Below, piece by piece: positions 36,454 through 45,557 of a stretch of DNA of 64,000 bases (position 1 is the stretch's first letter; each line of letters starts with the position of its first letter). Source of the DNA: Kribbella voronezhensis (GTDB lineage: Bacteria; Actinomycetota; Actinomycetes; Propionibacteriales; Kribbellaceae); the NCBI RefSeq assembly GCF_004365175.1, contig NZ_SOCE01000001.1:1847154-1911153 (forward strand). Direction: 5' to 3'. The notes under the pieces were generated by a model. It was given only the letters and a program-made list of their open reading frames with translations, was not told the origin of the DNA and made no database searches. Both the position numbers and the translations under genes were made by a program.

Positions 36454-37865
36454 CTGGTTTTCGCCGGGAGCTCGACGATGAACCGTGCGCCGCCTTCGGG
36501 GCGGTCCTTGACCCGGATGGTTCCGTGGTGCCACTCGACGTGCCGGGCCACGATCGCCAGCCCCAGCCCGATCCCGCGGCGATTGTCCTCGCTGCGGCCG
36601 AACCGCTCGAAGATGCGCTCCCGATCCGCGACCGGTACGCCGGGTCCTGCGTCGTCGACGTACACGATGACGCCGAGTCCGCCCGCCTGGACCAGCACGC
36701 CCTTGCACCCGCCCGCGTGGTACTCGGCGTTCTCGACGAGATTGGCGATCACCCGTTCGAGCCGGCGCTTGTCCGCGTGCAGAGTCAGGCCTTCGGCGTC
36801 CTGCGCGACAGTCGTGACCTCGCGCCCCGCGGTGGCGTCCGCGGCCGCCCGGGTCAGGTCGGCGATCCGGACGATCTCGCGACTGCCCTGATCGCCACCG
36901 TCGTCGCGGGAGATCTCCAGCAGGTCGATCACCAGGCGGCGGAACCGCTCCAGGTCGTCGCCGAGCAACTCGACCGGTTCGCGCACGGCCGCCGGCAGTT
37001 CGGCGCAATGGTTCTGGATCAGCTGCATCGAGTTGAGCATCGTCATCAACGGCGTCCGCAGCTCATGGCTGATGTCACCGGCGAACCGGGCATCGGCGAT
37101 CACGCGCTGCTCCAGCGTCGCGGCGGTCTGGTTGAACGATCGCGCCAGCCCGCCCAGATCGGGATCGTCCTCGGCCTGTAGCCGGGCATCGAGCCGCCCC
37201 CGGGCCACCGCCGCCGCGACCTGGGTCAGTTTCGCCAGCGGCCGCAGCGCCACCGTGCTGGCCAGCTTGCCGACGGCGAGGCCGAGCAGCGCGGTCAGGA
37301 TCGCGGCGACGACGAGCGTGATCTTCAACGTCCGCAGGGTGTTGTCCAGGTTGGACAACGGATGCCACTCGAAGAACGCCTCGTCCGGCCGGGCCATCGG
37401 TACGCCGACCGCGAGCACCTGCTGACCGCCGAGCTTCATCCGGCGGTGTTGCTCGGAGCCGGCCCGCACCGCCGTCGCCATGTCCGCCGGGAGATCGTCG
37501 GGCCGCCCGGTGGCGGAGAACCACTGGCCGTCGTAGTACAGCATCGAGGCCGCGGAGTCGGTGGACGGCAACGAATACAGCAGATCCAGCACGTCCACGT
37601 TGGGCCGTACGGCCATGCCGCCGCACTCGTTGGAGTTGCGGTTCCGGTTCGGCAGGCACTGGGAGGCGCTGCTGAACAGGCCGTAGTGCAGGGCCGCCGC
37701 GTTGTCCGCGGTCTCGACCACTGCCGACGACTCGCGCTGGTTCGTGAGGTAGTTCGAGACCACGTTGAAGGTGACCAGGGCGAGCACCGTCGAGAGCCCG
37801 AGCGCCAGCAGACCGTAGGCGAGCATCACCCGGTCACGCAGGCCGAACCGCCGCCGCAAGGTCAA
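36450..37865 (-). CDS. Sensor histidine kinase, HAMP/HisKA type
   Basis: A 471-residue membrane sensor kinase. Helix 1 (about 14-36) and helix 2 (about 178-200) flank an extracytoplasmic domain of about 140 residues containing CLPNRNRNSNECGG. After the HAMP linker come the phosphorylated His (AGDISHELRTPLMTML), an N box (IANLVENAEYH), a G1 box (VDDAGPGVP) and a G2 box (GIGLGLAIV). It phosphorylates the regulator encoded upstream in the same operon. The start is TTG 37865, which overlaps the regulator's TGA (TTGA); a slightly later GTG cannot be excluded. The signal is unknown. Confidence 0.88.
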   Translation of the reverse strand: MTLRRRFGLRDRVMLAYGLLALGLSTVLALVTFNVVSNYLTNQRESSAVVETADNAAALHYGLFSSASQCLPNRNRNSNECGGMAVRPNVDVLDLLYSLPSTDSAASMLYYDGQWFSATGRPDDLPADMATAVRAGSEQHRRMKLGGQQVLAVGVPMARPDEAFFEWHPLSNLDNTLRTLKITLVVAAILTALLGLAVGKLASTVALRPLAKLTQVAAAVARGRLDARLQAEDDPDLGGLARSFNQTAATLEQRVIADARFAGDISHELRTPLMTMLNSMQLIQNHCAELPAAVREPVELLGDDLERFRRLVIDLLEISRDDGGDQGSREIVRIADLTRAAADATAGREVTTVAQDAEGLTLHADKRRLERVIANLVENAEYHAGGCKGVLVQAGGLGVIVYVDDAGPGVPVADRERIFERFGRSEDNRRGIGLGLAIVARHVEWHHGTIRVKDRPEGGARFIVELPAKTS

Positions 37866-38545
37866 CTCACCAGTCGATAGCCGAGGCCGCGCGCGGTGAC
37901 GAGATGTTTCGGGCCGGCCGGGTCCCGCTCGATCTTCAGCCGCAGCCGGCGGACGTGCACGTCGACGATCCTGCTGTCACCGAAGTACCCGTAGCCCCAG
38001 ACCTTCGACAGCAGATGCTCGCGGCTGCACACCTTGCCCTCGGCGCCGGCCAGCTCCACCAGCAGCTTGAACTCGGTCCGGGTCAACGGCAGCACCTCGC
38101 CGTCGCGCAGCACCTCGGCGGCCGCGACGTGGATCTCGAGGTCGCCGATCAGGAAGGTGTCCGACTGCGGCGTACTGGCCGGCTCGACCCGGCGGAGCAG
38201 CGCCCTGATCCGGGCGGACAGCTCCTTCGCGACCAGCGGCTTCGTGACGTAGTCGTCCGCCCCCGCCTCCAGCCCGGCGACCACGTCGTGACTGTCGGCC
38301 CGGGCGGTCACCATGATCACCGGCACATCACTGGTACGGCGGATCTCGCGGCAGACCGTGAAGCCGTCCCGGTCCGGCAGCATCAGGTCGAGCAGCACCA
38401 CGTCGGGTGGCTCGCGGCGCAGGGCGGCCAGCGCATCCAGTCCGTTCGCCGCCTCGGCCACGTCGTACCCCTCGTCCTCCAGGGCAAGGCGCAGGACCCG
38501 CCGGATCCGGGGCTCGTCGTCCACCAACAGCAAGCTGTGTGCCAC
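37862..38545 (-). CDS. OmpR-family response regulator
   Basis: A 227-residue regulator. The receiver domain has the DDEPR acidic pair, phosphoacceptor Asp in VVLLDLMLPD and Lys in VTKPL. The C-terminal winged helix has LTRTEFKLLVELAGAEGKVCSREHLLSKVWGY and VDVHVRRLRLKI. GTG 38545 is taken as the start; a TTG at 38566 is in frame and cannot be excluded. It is coupled to the kinase downstream and divergent from the peptide ABC operon at 38713, whose promoter region contains OmpR-type direct repeats. Confidence 0.88.
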   Translation of the reverse strand: MAHSLLLVDDEPRIRRVLRLALEDEGYDVAEAANGLDALAALRREPPDVVLLDLMLPDRDGFTVCREIRRTSDVPVIMVTARADSHDVVAGLEAGADDYVTKPLVAKELSARIRALLRRVEPASTPQSDTFLIGDLEIHVAAAEVLRDGEVLPLTRTEFKLLVELAGAEGKVCSREHLLSKVWGYGYFGDSRIVDVHVRRLRLKIERDPAGPKHLVTARGLGYRLVS

Positions 38546-38589
38546 GTCACCAGTGTCGCTCCCCAAAGGGCGACCGGTCAGGTGACGTC

Positions 38590-38607
38590 CGTCATGACTT
38601 CGTCATG
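38590..38607. promoter_or_regulatory. CGTCATG direct repeat, possible response-regulator site
   Basis: CGTCATG occurs at 38590-38596 and 38601-38607, 11 bp apart start to start. That is one helical turn, as in OmpR-family binding sites, and it lies between the regulator and the ABC operon. Confidence 0.4.
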
Positions 38608-38712
38608 TTCGCGCGGTCGCCGGATGACAAGATCTTGACGCTTGCGTGACCGCGCTCACGCCCTCCTCCGGCGGTCCTACTTTCGCAGCTATCGAGTCTC
38701 CGAGGAGGACCA

Positions 38713-40503
38713 ATGGCAGTAAGGCGGTTCGCGGCCGCATCCCTGGTCGCGGCGATGGCGATCACGCTGGCGGCGTGCAACAGCGACGGAACCCCACCCG
38801 GCGGCACCACCACGAACGCCGGTGACGCGGTCCGGGGCGGCACCCTGAACATGCTCGGGGGCGGCGACGTCGACTACATGGATCCGAACATCAGCTACTA
38901 CTCGCTGGGCTACCTCAACCTGCGGATGTGGAGCCGCCAGCTGTTCACCTACCCGGCGGACCCCGGCGGGAAGAACACCACACCGGTCGCGGACCTGGCC
39001 ACCGAGATCCCGACCGCGCAGAACGGCGGGATCAGCGCCGACGGCAAGACCTACACGATCAAGATCAAGCCGGGCGCGAAGTGGAACACCACCCCCGCCC
39101 GCCAGATCACCGCCGCCGATCTGGTCCGTGGCGTCAAGCGGACGGCGAACCCGGTGCAGCCGTTCGGCGGTATCCCGGACTTCGCCGACCTGCTCGTCGG
39201 CTACCAGGCCTTCGCCGACGGCTTCGGCAAGGTCGCCAAGACGCCGGCCGGGATCAAGGACTACATCGAGAAGACCCCGCTGCCGGGCGTCGAGGCCAAG
39301 GACGAGACCACCGTGGTCTTCCACCTCACCCAGCAGGCCACGTACTTCGTCGACATGCTCACCCTGTCGGCCTTCTCACCGGCGCCGGTCGAGTCGCTCA
39401 AGTACCTGCCGGCCAGCACCGAACTGGGCAACAACTTCCCCTCCGACGGGCCGTACAAGATCGACTCGTGGGTGCCGACCAAGTCCATCACCTACTCGCG
39501 CAACCCGGCCTGGGACCCGGCCACCGACCCGGTCCGCAAGGCCTACGTGGACAAGATCGTGGTGAACGAGACGGTCAGCCAGGACTCCGTCCAGCAGCAA
39601 CTGCAGACCGGTACGCCGAACGCCGACCTCGGCTGGGACCTGGCGCCGCCGCCCTCGCAGCTGCCCGCGCTGATCGCCAAGAAGGACAAGCTGCTGAACA
39701 TCGGCGACACCTCGTCGACCAACCCGTACATCATCTACAACACGGTGTCGCCGAACAACAACAAGGCGCTGGAGAACCCACAGGTCCGGCAGGCGCTGAG
39801 CTACGCGATCAACCGCGACCACATCATCCAGGTCCTCGGCGGACCGACGATCAACCCGCCGCTGACCCACGTCCTGCCCGATGTCATCACCGGCTCGAAG
39901 CAGATCGACCCGTACCCGTACAACCCGGACAAGGCCAAGCAGTTGCTGGCCGCCGCGGGACACCCGAACCTGACCCTGAAGTTCCTCTACCGCAACGCCT
40001 CCGAGGGCAGCAGCAAGACCTTCCAGACGGTCCAGCAGGACCTGAGCAAGGTCGGGATCACGGTGGTCGGCGTACCGTCGCCGAACGCGGACTTCTACGT
40101 GAAGTACCTGCAGGTGCCGACGGTCGCGAAGCGCGGGGTGTGGGACCTGTCCCTGGCCAGCTGGGGATCGGACTGGTACGGCAACGCCGCGCTGACCTTC
40201 TTCAAGCCGCTGTTCTCCGGTGAGTCCTCGTTCCCGCCGATCGGCAGCAACTTCGGGCTGTTCAACGACGCACAGACCAACGCGCTGACCCAGCAGGCGC
40301 TCGCCGCGCCGACCACCGACGCCGCCGCGGCGATCTGGGCCAAGGCCGACGCCCGGGTGATGGACCAGGCCGCGTTCTACCCGGTCAGCAACCCCAAGCA
40401 GGCGAACTACCACGCCGAGCAGGTGAACAACGCGGTCTACGTCCCGTCGCTGCAGATGTTCGATCCGACGAACGTCTGGCTGGCCAAGGGCAAGCAGGGC
40501 TGA
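38713..40503 (+). CDS. Peptide-type ABC transporter substrate-binding lipoprotein
   Basis: A 596-residue extracellular binding protein of the SBP_bac_5 (DppA/OppA) family. The signal ends AITLAACNS with the lipobox Cys at about residue 19. Family blocks are GGTLNMLGGGDVDYMDPN, TYTIKIKPGAKW, NFPSDGPYKI, NPQVRQALSYAINRDHII and later NPDKAKQLLAAAG. It captures a peptide or other solute for the four genes downstream. ATG 38713 follows GAGGAGGA. Divergent from the two-component system. Confidence 0.9.
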   Translation: MAVRRFAAASLVAAMAITLAACNSDGTPPGGTTTNAGDAVRGGTLNMLGGGDVDYMDPNISYYSLGYLNLRMWSRQLFTYPADPGGKNTTPVADLATEIPTAQNGGISADGKTYTIKIKPGAKWNTTPARQITAADLVRGVKRTANPVQPFGGIPDFADLLVGYQAFADGFGKVAKTPAGIKDYIEKTPLPGVEAKDETTVVFHLTQQATYFVDMLTLSAFSPAPVESLKYLPASTELGNNFPSDGPYKIDSWVPTKSITYSRNPAWDPATDPVRKAYVDKIVVNETVSQDSVQQQLQTGTPNADLGWDLAPPPSQLPALIAKKDKLLNIGDTSSTNPYIIYNTVSPNNNKALENPQVRQALSYAINRDHIIQVLGGPTINPPLTHVLPDVITGSKQIDPYPYNPDKAKQLLAAAGHPNLTLKFLYRNASEGSSKTFQTVQQDLSKVGITVVGVPSPNADFYVKYLQVPTVAKRGVWDLSLASWGSDWYGNAALTFFKPLFSGESSFPPIGSNFGLFNDAQTNALTQQALAAPTTDAAAAIWAKADARVMDQAAFYPVSNPKQANYHAEQVNNAVYVPSLQMFDPTNVWLAKGKQG

Positions 40504-40506
40504 CGC

Positions 40507-41499
40507 GTGGCTCAGACACGGGCCCTGCTCGAGGTCCGGGACCTCCGGGTCTCGTTCGACACCCCGGACGGCATCGTCCGCGCCGTCCGGGGGCTGTCGT
40601 TCAGCGTCGAACGCGGCCGGACGCTGGCCGTGGTGGGCGAGTCCGGCTCCGGCAAGAGCGTCGCCACCCAGACCATCACCGGGCTGACCCGCGGCGCGAC
40701 GATCACCGGTTCGGCGTACTTCGAGGGCACGGACCTGATCACCGCGGATGCCGCCACCTTGCGGCGGCTCCGCGGGGCCGAGATCGCGATGATCTTCCAG
40801 GATCCGCTGTCCAGCCTGCATCCGCACTACCGGATCGGCTGGCAGATCGTGGAGATGATCCAGGCGCACGACCGGCAGATCTCCAAGCAGGCGGCCCGCC
40901 GCCGGGCGGCCGACCTGCTCACGCTGGTCGGGATCCCGCGGGCCGCCGAGCGGCTGGACGACTACCCGCACCAGTTCTCCGGCGGGATGCGGCAACGGGT
41001 GATGATCGCGATGGCGATGGCACTCGATCCGGCGCTGCTGATCGCGGACGAGCCGACCACCGCCTTGGACGTGACCGTACAGGCGCAGGTGCTGACGGTG
41101 ATGCGCCGGCTCCAGGAGGAGTTCGGTACGGCGATCATCCTGATCACCCACGATCTCGGGGTGGTCGCCGAGATGGCCGACGAGGTGATCGTGATGTACG
41201 CCGGGGCGGCGATGGAGAAGGCGCCCCGGCGCGACATCTTCTATCGCAACCATCACCCTTACACACAAGGCCTGCTGGCCTCGCTGCCGGCGCAGAACAG
41301 CAAGCGGCTGACCCCGATCCCGGGGACGCCGCCGAGTCTGATCAGCCTGGCCGAGGGTTGTCCGTTCGCCGCCCGGTGCCCGCACGTCTTCGACCGCTGC
41401 CGGGTCGAGACGCCACCGTTGACCGACGTCTTCGGTGATCCGCGGCACCAGTCGGCCTGCTGGCTGGACCACGACGTGACCGAGGCGGTGGCTTCATGA
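40507..41499 (+). CDS. Peptide ABC transporter ATP-binding protein, OppD/DppD type
   Basis: A 330-residue ATPase: Walker A GESGSGKSVATQ, Q-loop IFQDPLSSLHPHY, signature FSGGMRQRVMIAMAMA, Walker B LLIADEPTTALD, and the C-terminal oligopeptide-transporter domain with cysteines (EGCPFAARCPHVFDRC) that suits a 4Fe-4S cluster. GTG 40507 lies 4 bp after the previous stop with only a weak ribosome site. Overlaps the next gene by 4 bp. Confidence 0.9.
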   Translation: MAQTRALLEVRDLRVSFDTPDGIVRAVRGLSFSVERGRTLAVVGESGSGKSVATQTITGLTRGATITGSAYFEGTDLITADAATLRRLRGAEIAMIFQDPLSSLHPHYRIGWQIVEMIQAHDRQISKQAARRRAADLLTLVGIPRAAERLDDYPHQFSGGMRQRVMIAMAMALDPALLIADEPTTALDVTVQAQVLTVMRRLQEEFGTAIILITHDLGVVAEMADEVIVMYAGAAMEKAPRRDIFYRNHHPYTQGLLASLPAQNSKRLTPIPGTPPSLISLAEGCPFAARCPHVFDRCRVETPPLTDVFGDPRHQSACWLDHDVTEAVAS

Positions 41500-42509
41500 C
41501 AGAAACGCTGCTGAAGGTGCAGGACCTCCGCAAGGAGTTCCCGACCCAGCGCAAGGAGGTCCTCCGGGCCGTCGACGGCGTCTCGCTGGAGGTGCGGCGC
41601 GGCGAGACGCTCGGCCTGGTCGGCGAAACCGGCTGCGGCAAGTCGACCCTGGCCCGCTGCATGGCACACCTGTACGACGTGACGTCGGGCTCGGTCTGGT
41701 TCAACGGGACCGACCTGACCCGGTTGTCCAGGCGCGAGATGCGGCCGTTGCGCCGCGAGGTCCAGATGATCTTCCAGGACCCGTACGGCTCGCTCAACCC
41801 GCGCCGCCGGGTCGGCTCGATCATCGGCGACCCGTTCGCGATCCACGGCATCTCGTCGGGGCTCGAGCGGAAACGGAAGGTCCAGGAACTGATGGAGCTG
41901 GTCGGGCTGAATCCTGAGCACTACAACAGGTTCCCGGCCGAGTTCTCCGGTGGCCAGCGGCAACGGATCGGCGTCGCCCGGGCGCTGGCGCTGCGGCCGA
42001 AGCTGGTGATCTGCGACGAACCGGTCTCCGCGCTGGACGTCTCGATCCAGGCGCAGATCATCAACCTGCTGGCCGATCTGCAGCAGGAGTTCGACCTCAC
42101 CTACGTGTTCATCTCGCACGACCTGTCCGTCGTCCGGCACGTCAGCGACCGGATCGCGGTGATGTACCTGGGCAAGATCGTCGAGGTCTCGCCGACCGAG
42201 GAGCTGTTCGAGCAGACCCGGCATCCCTACACCCGGGCGCTACTGTCGGCGCTGCCGGTGAGCGACCCGGACACCGCGGACAGCCGGGAGCGGATCATCT
42301 TGATGGGCGACATCCCGTCCGCGACCAATCCGCCCAGTGGTTGCCGGTTCCACACCCGGTGCCCGAAGGCCAGGACCGAGTGCACGGTCACCGAGCCGCC
42401 GCTGGAACCGGTCGCGGCCGAGCATCCCGAGCACGAGACCGCGTGCTTGTTCCCGTTGCGGCTGGGCGAGGACCTGTCCACCGCGGTACCGGATCTGAAG
42501 GCGTCATGA
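41496..42509 (+). CDS. Peptide ABC transporter ATP-binding protein, OppF/DppF type
   Basis: A 337-residue ATPase, the second of the pair: Walker A GETGCGKSTLARC, Q-loop IFQDPYGSLNPRRRVG, signature FSGGQRQRIGVARALAL, Walker B LVICDEPVSALDVSIQ, and a C-terminal CRFHTRCPKARTEC motif. It forms a heterodimer with the previous gene product to energise uptake. Both ends overlap neighbours by 4 bp (ATGA). Confidence 0.9.
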   Translation: MTETLLKVQDLRKEFPTQRKEVLRAVDGVSLEVRRGETLGLVGETGCGKSTLARCMAHLYDVTSGSVWFNGTDLTRLSRREMRPLRREVQMIFQDPYGSLNPRRRVGSIIGDPFAIHGISSGLERKRKVQELMELVGLNPEHYNRFPAEFSGGQRQRIGVARALALRPKLVICDEPVSALDVSIQAQIINLLADLQQEFDLTYVFISHDLSVVRHVSDRIAVMYLGKIVEVSPTEELFEQTRHPYTRALLSALPVSDPDTADSRERIILMGDIPSATNPPSGCRFHTRCPKARTECTVTEPPLEPVAAEHPEHETACLFPLRLGEDLSTAVPDLKAS

Positions 42510-43432
42510 CCGCCGCGGTGGAGGTTCTCGACGCCGCGCCGGCCAAGGCGATCGAGGGGCGCAGCCCGTTCGTCCTCGCGATCCGGCGGCTGCGGCGGGA
42601 CACGGTCGCGATGATCTCGCTCGGCGTGATCCTGCTGATCGTCCTGATGGCGATCTTCGCGCCCGTGTTCGCCGCGGTCACCGGGCATCCGCCCAACGAG
42701 CAGTTCCGCGACATCGGACTGACCCCGGACGGATTGCCACGCGGGCCGAACGGCACGTTCTGGCTCGGCACCGACGATCTGGGCCGCGACGTCCTGGTCC
42801 GGATCGCGTACGGCGCCCGCGTCTCGTTGCTGGTCGGGGTGATCGCGACCGCCATCACCGTGGCCATCGGCGTCGTCCTCGGTCTGGCCGCGGGTTTCCT
42901 CGGCGGCATCGTCGACACCGTGCTGGCCCGGCTGATCGACGTCGTGCTGTCCGTACCGTTCCTGCTCGTCGCGATCGCGCTGGTGTCCGTCACCGGGCCG
43001 AGCCTGACCGTCACGGTGATGGTGATCGGGTTCTTCAGCTGGGCGTCGGTGGCCCGGATCGTCCGCGGCCAGGTGCTGTCGCTGCGCGAACGCGAGTTCG
43101 TCGAGGCGGCCCGGTCGCTGGGCGCGGGCGACACCCGGATCATGTTCGTCGACGTACTGCCGAACGTGCTGGCGCCGGTGATCGTCTACACCACGTTGCT
43201 GATCCCGGTCGTGATCGTCACCCAGGCGACGTTGTCGTTCCTCGGGCTCGGACTGCCCCCACCGACGGCCGACTGGGGCGGGATGATCAGTTCCTCGCAG
43301 AACTACTACACGACCTCGTGGTGGTTCATCCTCTTCCCCGGCATCGCGCTGCTGATCACCACGCTCGCCTTCAACCTGTTCGGCGACGGCGTCCGGGACG
43401 CCTTCGACCCACGGGCCGACCGACTGCGCTGA
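42506..43432 (+). CDS. Peptide ABC transporter permease, OppC/DppC type
   Basis: A 308-residue permease with an N-terminal cytoplasmic leader, six membrane helices, the LGTDDLGRDVLVRIAYGARVSL periplasmic/loop block and the EAA loop EAARSLGAGDTRIMFVDVLPN. ATG 42506 overlaps the previous stop. The order here is ATPase-ATPase-C-B, reversed from the more usual B-C-D-F. Confidence 0.9.
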   Translation: MTAAVEVLDAAPAKAIEGRSPFVLAIRRLRRDTVAMISLGVILLIVLMAIFAPVFAAVTGHPPNEQFRDIGLTPDGLPRGPNGTFWLGTDDLGRDVLVRIAYGARVSLLVGVIATAITVAIGVVLGLAAGFLGGIVDTVLARLIDVVLSVPFLLVAIALVSVTGPSLTVTVMVIGFFSWASVARIVRGQVLSLREREFVEAARSLGAGDTRIMFVDVLPNVLAPVIVYTTLLIPVVIVTQATLSFLGLGLPPPTADWGGMISSSQNYYTTSWWFILFPGIALLITTLAFNLFGDGVRDAFDPRADRLR

Positions 43433-43444
43433 GGAAGGTGTCCC

Positions 43445-44404
43445 ATGGCTGTGTTCCTGCTCCGCCGCCTCGGCCACGGCATTCTGGTGCTCTGGCTGAT
43501 CACGCTGGCCGTCTTCGGGCTGTTCTTCGTTGCTCCTAGCAACGTCGCGCAGACCCTGGCCGGCCGGCAGGCGACCCCGGAGACGATCGCGCTGATCAAG
43601 CACCGGCTCGGGCTCGACCTGCCGATCTGGAAGCAGTACCTGCACTTCGTCGAGAACGCGGTGCAGGGCAACCTCGGCTACGACTACTACCACCAGGTCG
43701 CGGTGACGACGATCATCGGGCAGGCGCTGCCGGTGACGGTGTCGCTCGCGATCGGCGCCTCGGTGCTGTGGTTGCTGCTCGGGGTGTTCAACGGGGTGAT
43801 CTCCGCGGTCCATCCGCGCTCGCTGGCCGATCGCGGACTCACCCTGTTCGCCTTGTTCTTCTACTCGTTCCCGTCGTTCCTGCTCGGCCTGCTGCTGCTG
43901 TACTTCCTGTACTTCCGGCTCACGCTGGCCGGCTACACCTGGTTCCCGGCCGGCGGCTACAGCCCCTTCTCCCAGGGCCCGGTGACGTGGCTGCAGCACA
44001 TGGTGCTCCCGTGGCTGGCGCTCGCTTTGTTGCTCGCGGCAACATATACCCGGCTGACCCGCGGCTCGATGCTGGACGTGCTCGGCGAGGACTACATCCG
44101 GACGGCGAGGTCGAAAGGGATCCGCGAACGCCGGGTGATCGTGCGGCACGGGCTGCGCAGCGCACTGACGCCGGTGGTCACCCAGTTCGGGATCGACCTC
44201 GGCCAGCTGATCGGTGGCGTGGTCGTCACCGAGACCGTGTTCAGCCTGCCAGGGCTGGGCAAGACCGCGGTGACCGCGATCAACCAGCAGGACCTGCCGG
44301 TGATCATCGGGATCGTCCTGTTCGCGTCGGCGGCCGTGGTGGTCGCGAACATCCTGGTCGACGTCGTGTACGCCGTACTGGATCCGCGGGTCCGGCTGCA
44401 CTGA
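43445..44404 (+). CDS. Peptide ABC transporter permease, OppB/DppB type
   Basis: A 319-residue permease: FLLRRLGHGILVLWLITLAVFGLFF at the N-terminus, then the GLDLPIWKQYLHFVENAVQGNLG periplasmic block, and the cytoplasmic TARSKGIRERRVIVRHGLRSAL loop. The C-terminal V-VETVFSLPGLG segment is typical. ATG 43445 is 12 bp after the OppC stop. A hairpin (44413-44444) follows and ends the operon. Confidence 0.9.
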   Translation: MAVFLLRRLGHGILVLWLITLAVFGLFFVAPSNVAQTLAGRQATPETIALIKHRLGLDLPIWKQYLHFVENAVQGNLGYDYYHQVAVTTIIGQALPVTVSLAIGASVLWLLLGVFNGVISAVHPRSLADRGLTLFALFFYSFPSFLLGLLLLYFLYFRLTLAGYTWFPAGGYSPFSQGPVTWLQHMVLPWLALALLLAATYTRLTRGSMLDVLGEDYIRTARSKGIRERRVIVRHGLRSALTPVVTQFGIDLGQLIGGVVVTETVFSLPGLGKTAVTAINQQDLPVIIGIVLFASAAVVVANILVDVVYAVLDPRVRLH

Positions 44405-44412
44405 TGTCCGGC

Positions 44413-44444
44413 GGACCGGCCGGCGCCACCACGGCGGCCGGTCC
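44413..44444 (+). terminator. Hairpin ending the peptide ABC operon
   Basis: GGACCGGCCG (44413-44422) and CGGCCGGTCC (44435-44444) form a perfect 10-bp stem with a 12-nt loop. Confidence 0.65.
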
Positions 44445-44553
44445 GTCGGCGCGGCCGGGAGTCCATCGACGGGAGGGGGACCGATGGGCTCCCGGCATCC
44501 GGCCGCCGCTGACGTACTGTCGGACAGACTTTCCGAGCGAGGAGGATGTCCGG

Positions 44554-45555
44554 GTGAGCATCGCGGTGTACGGCGCCGGTGGGATCGGCTGCTATCTCGG
44601 CGGACGGCTGGCTGCCACCGGTACGCCGGTGACGTTGGTCGGGCGGCAGCGGATGGCTGACGAACTCGCCGAGCACGGGTTGCACCTCACCGACTACCTG
44701 GGGGCCGATCTCAGGGTCCAGGATGTCCCGTTCGAGACCGAGCCGACCGCGGTGGCGGATGCGGAACTCGTGCTGGTGACGGTCAAGTCGGCGGCCACGG
44801 CGACGGCCGCCGACGAACTGGCCGCAGTACTGAAGCCGGGTGCGATCGTGGTGAGCTTCCAGAACGGCATCCGCAACGGTGACGTGCTGCGGGAGCGACT
44901 GCGCGAGCAGGTGGTGTTGTCCGGGATGGTCCCGTTCAACGTGCTCAACCGGGGTGGCGGCGCGTTCCATCAGGGCACCTCGGGCGGGCTCGACGTCCAG
45001 GCGCATCCAGCGCTCACGCCGTACGCCGAGGCGTTCGCGACCGCCGGCCTGCCGCTCACCCAGCACGTCGACATCCTGCCGGTGCAGTGGGCGAAGCTGT
45101 TGCTGAACTTGAACAATCCCATCAATGCGCTGGCCGACGTGCCGCTGAAGGAAGAGCTTTCCCAGCGGTCGTTCCGGCGCTGCCTTGCCGCGGCGCAGGC
45201 CGAGACCCTCGGCCTGCTCGACGCCGCGGGGATCAAGCCCGCGCAGTTGATGGCGATCCCACCCCATCGCTTCCCGGCTCTGCTCCGGCTCCCCGACTTC
45301 ATCTACAAACGCCTGGCCAGTAAGACGCTGGCCATCGATCCCCTCGCGCGCACCTCGATGTGGGAGGACCTGCAAGCGGGCCGCCGCACCGAGATCGACT
45401 ACATCAACGGCGAGGTCGTCCGGCTGGCCGAGTCCCTCGCTCGGCCGGCGCCGATCAACACCCGCCTGGTCGGACTGATCCGTGCAGCCGAGCAGGGTCC
45501 GCGCAAGGCGTGGACCGGACCCGACCTGCTCGCCGAACTGACTTCGGCCCGCTGA
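44554..45555 (+). CDS. 2-dehydropantoate 2-reductase family protein
   Basis: A 333-residue NADPH-dependent reductase of the ApbA/PanE family: Rossmann motif SIAVYGAGGIGCYLGGRLA, later SFQNGIRN and a QWAKLLLNLNNPINAL helix that contains the conserved Lys/Asn. The family's reference reaction reduces ketopantoate to pantoate for coenzyme A; many actinobacterial copies are of unknown substrate. GTG 44554 is preferred behind AGGAGG. A -10-like TACTGT is at 44515-44520. The frame stays open into the upstream operon, which is a shadow. It is convergent with the GNAT gene. Confidence 0.8.
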   Translation: MSIAVYGAGGIGCYLGGRLAATGTPVTLVGRQRMADELAEHGLHLTDYLGADLRVQDVPFETEPTAVADAELVLVTVKSAATATAADELAAVLKPGAIVVSFQNGIRNGDVLRERLREQVVLSGMVPFNVLNRGGGAFHQGTSGGLDVQAHPALTPYAEAFATAGLPLTQHVDILPVQWAKLLLNLNNPINALADVPLKEELSQRSFRRCLAAAQAETLGLLDAAGIKPAQLMAIPPHRFPALLRLPDFIYKRLASKTLAIDPLARTSMWEDLQAGRRTEIDYINGEVVRLAESLARPAPINTRLVGLIRAAEQGPRKAWTGPDLLAELTSAR

Positions 45556-45557
45556 CT

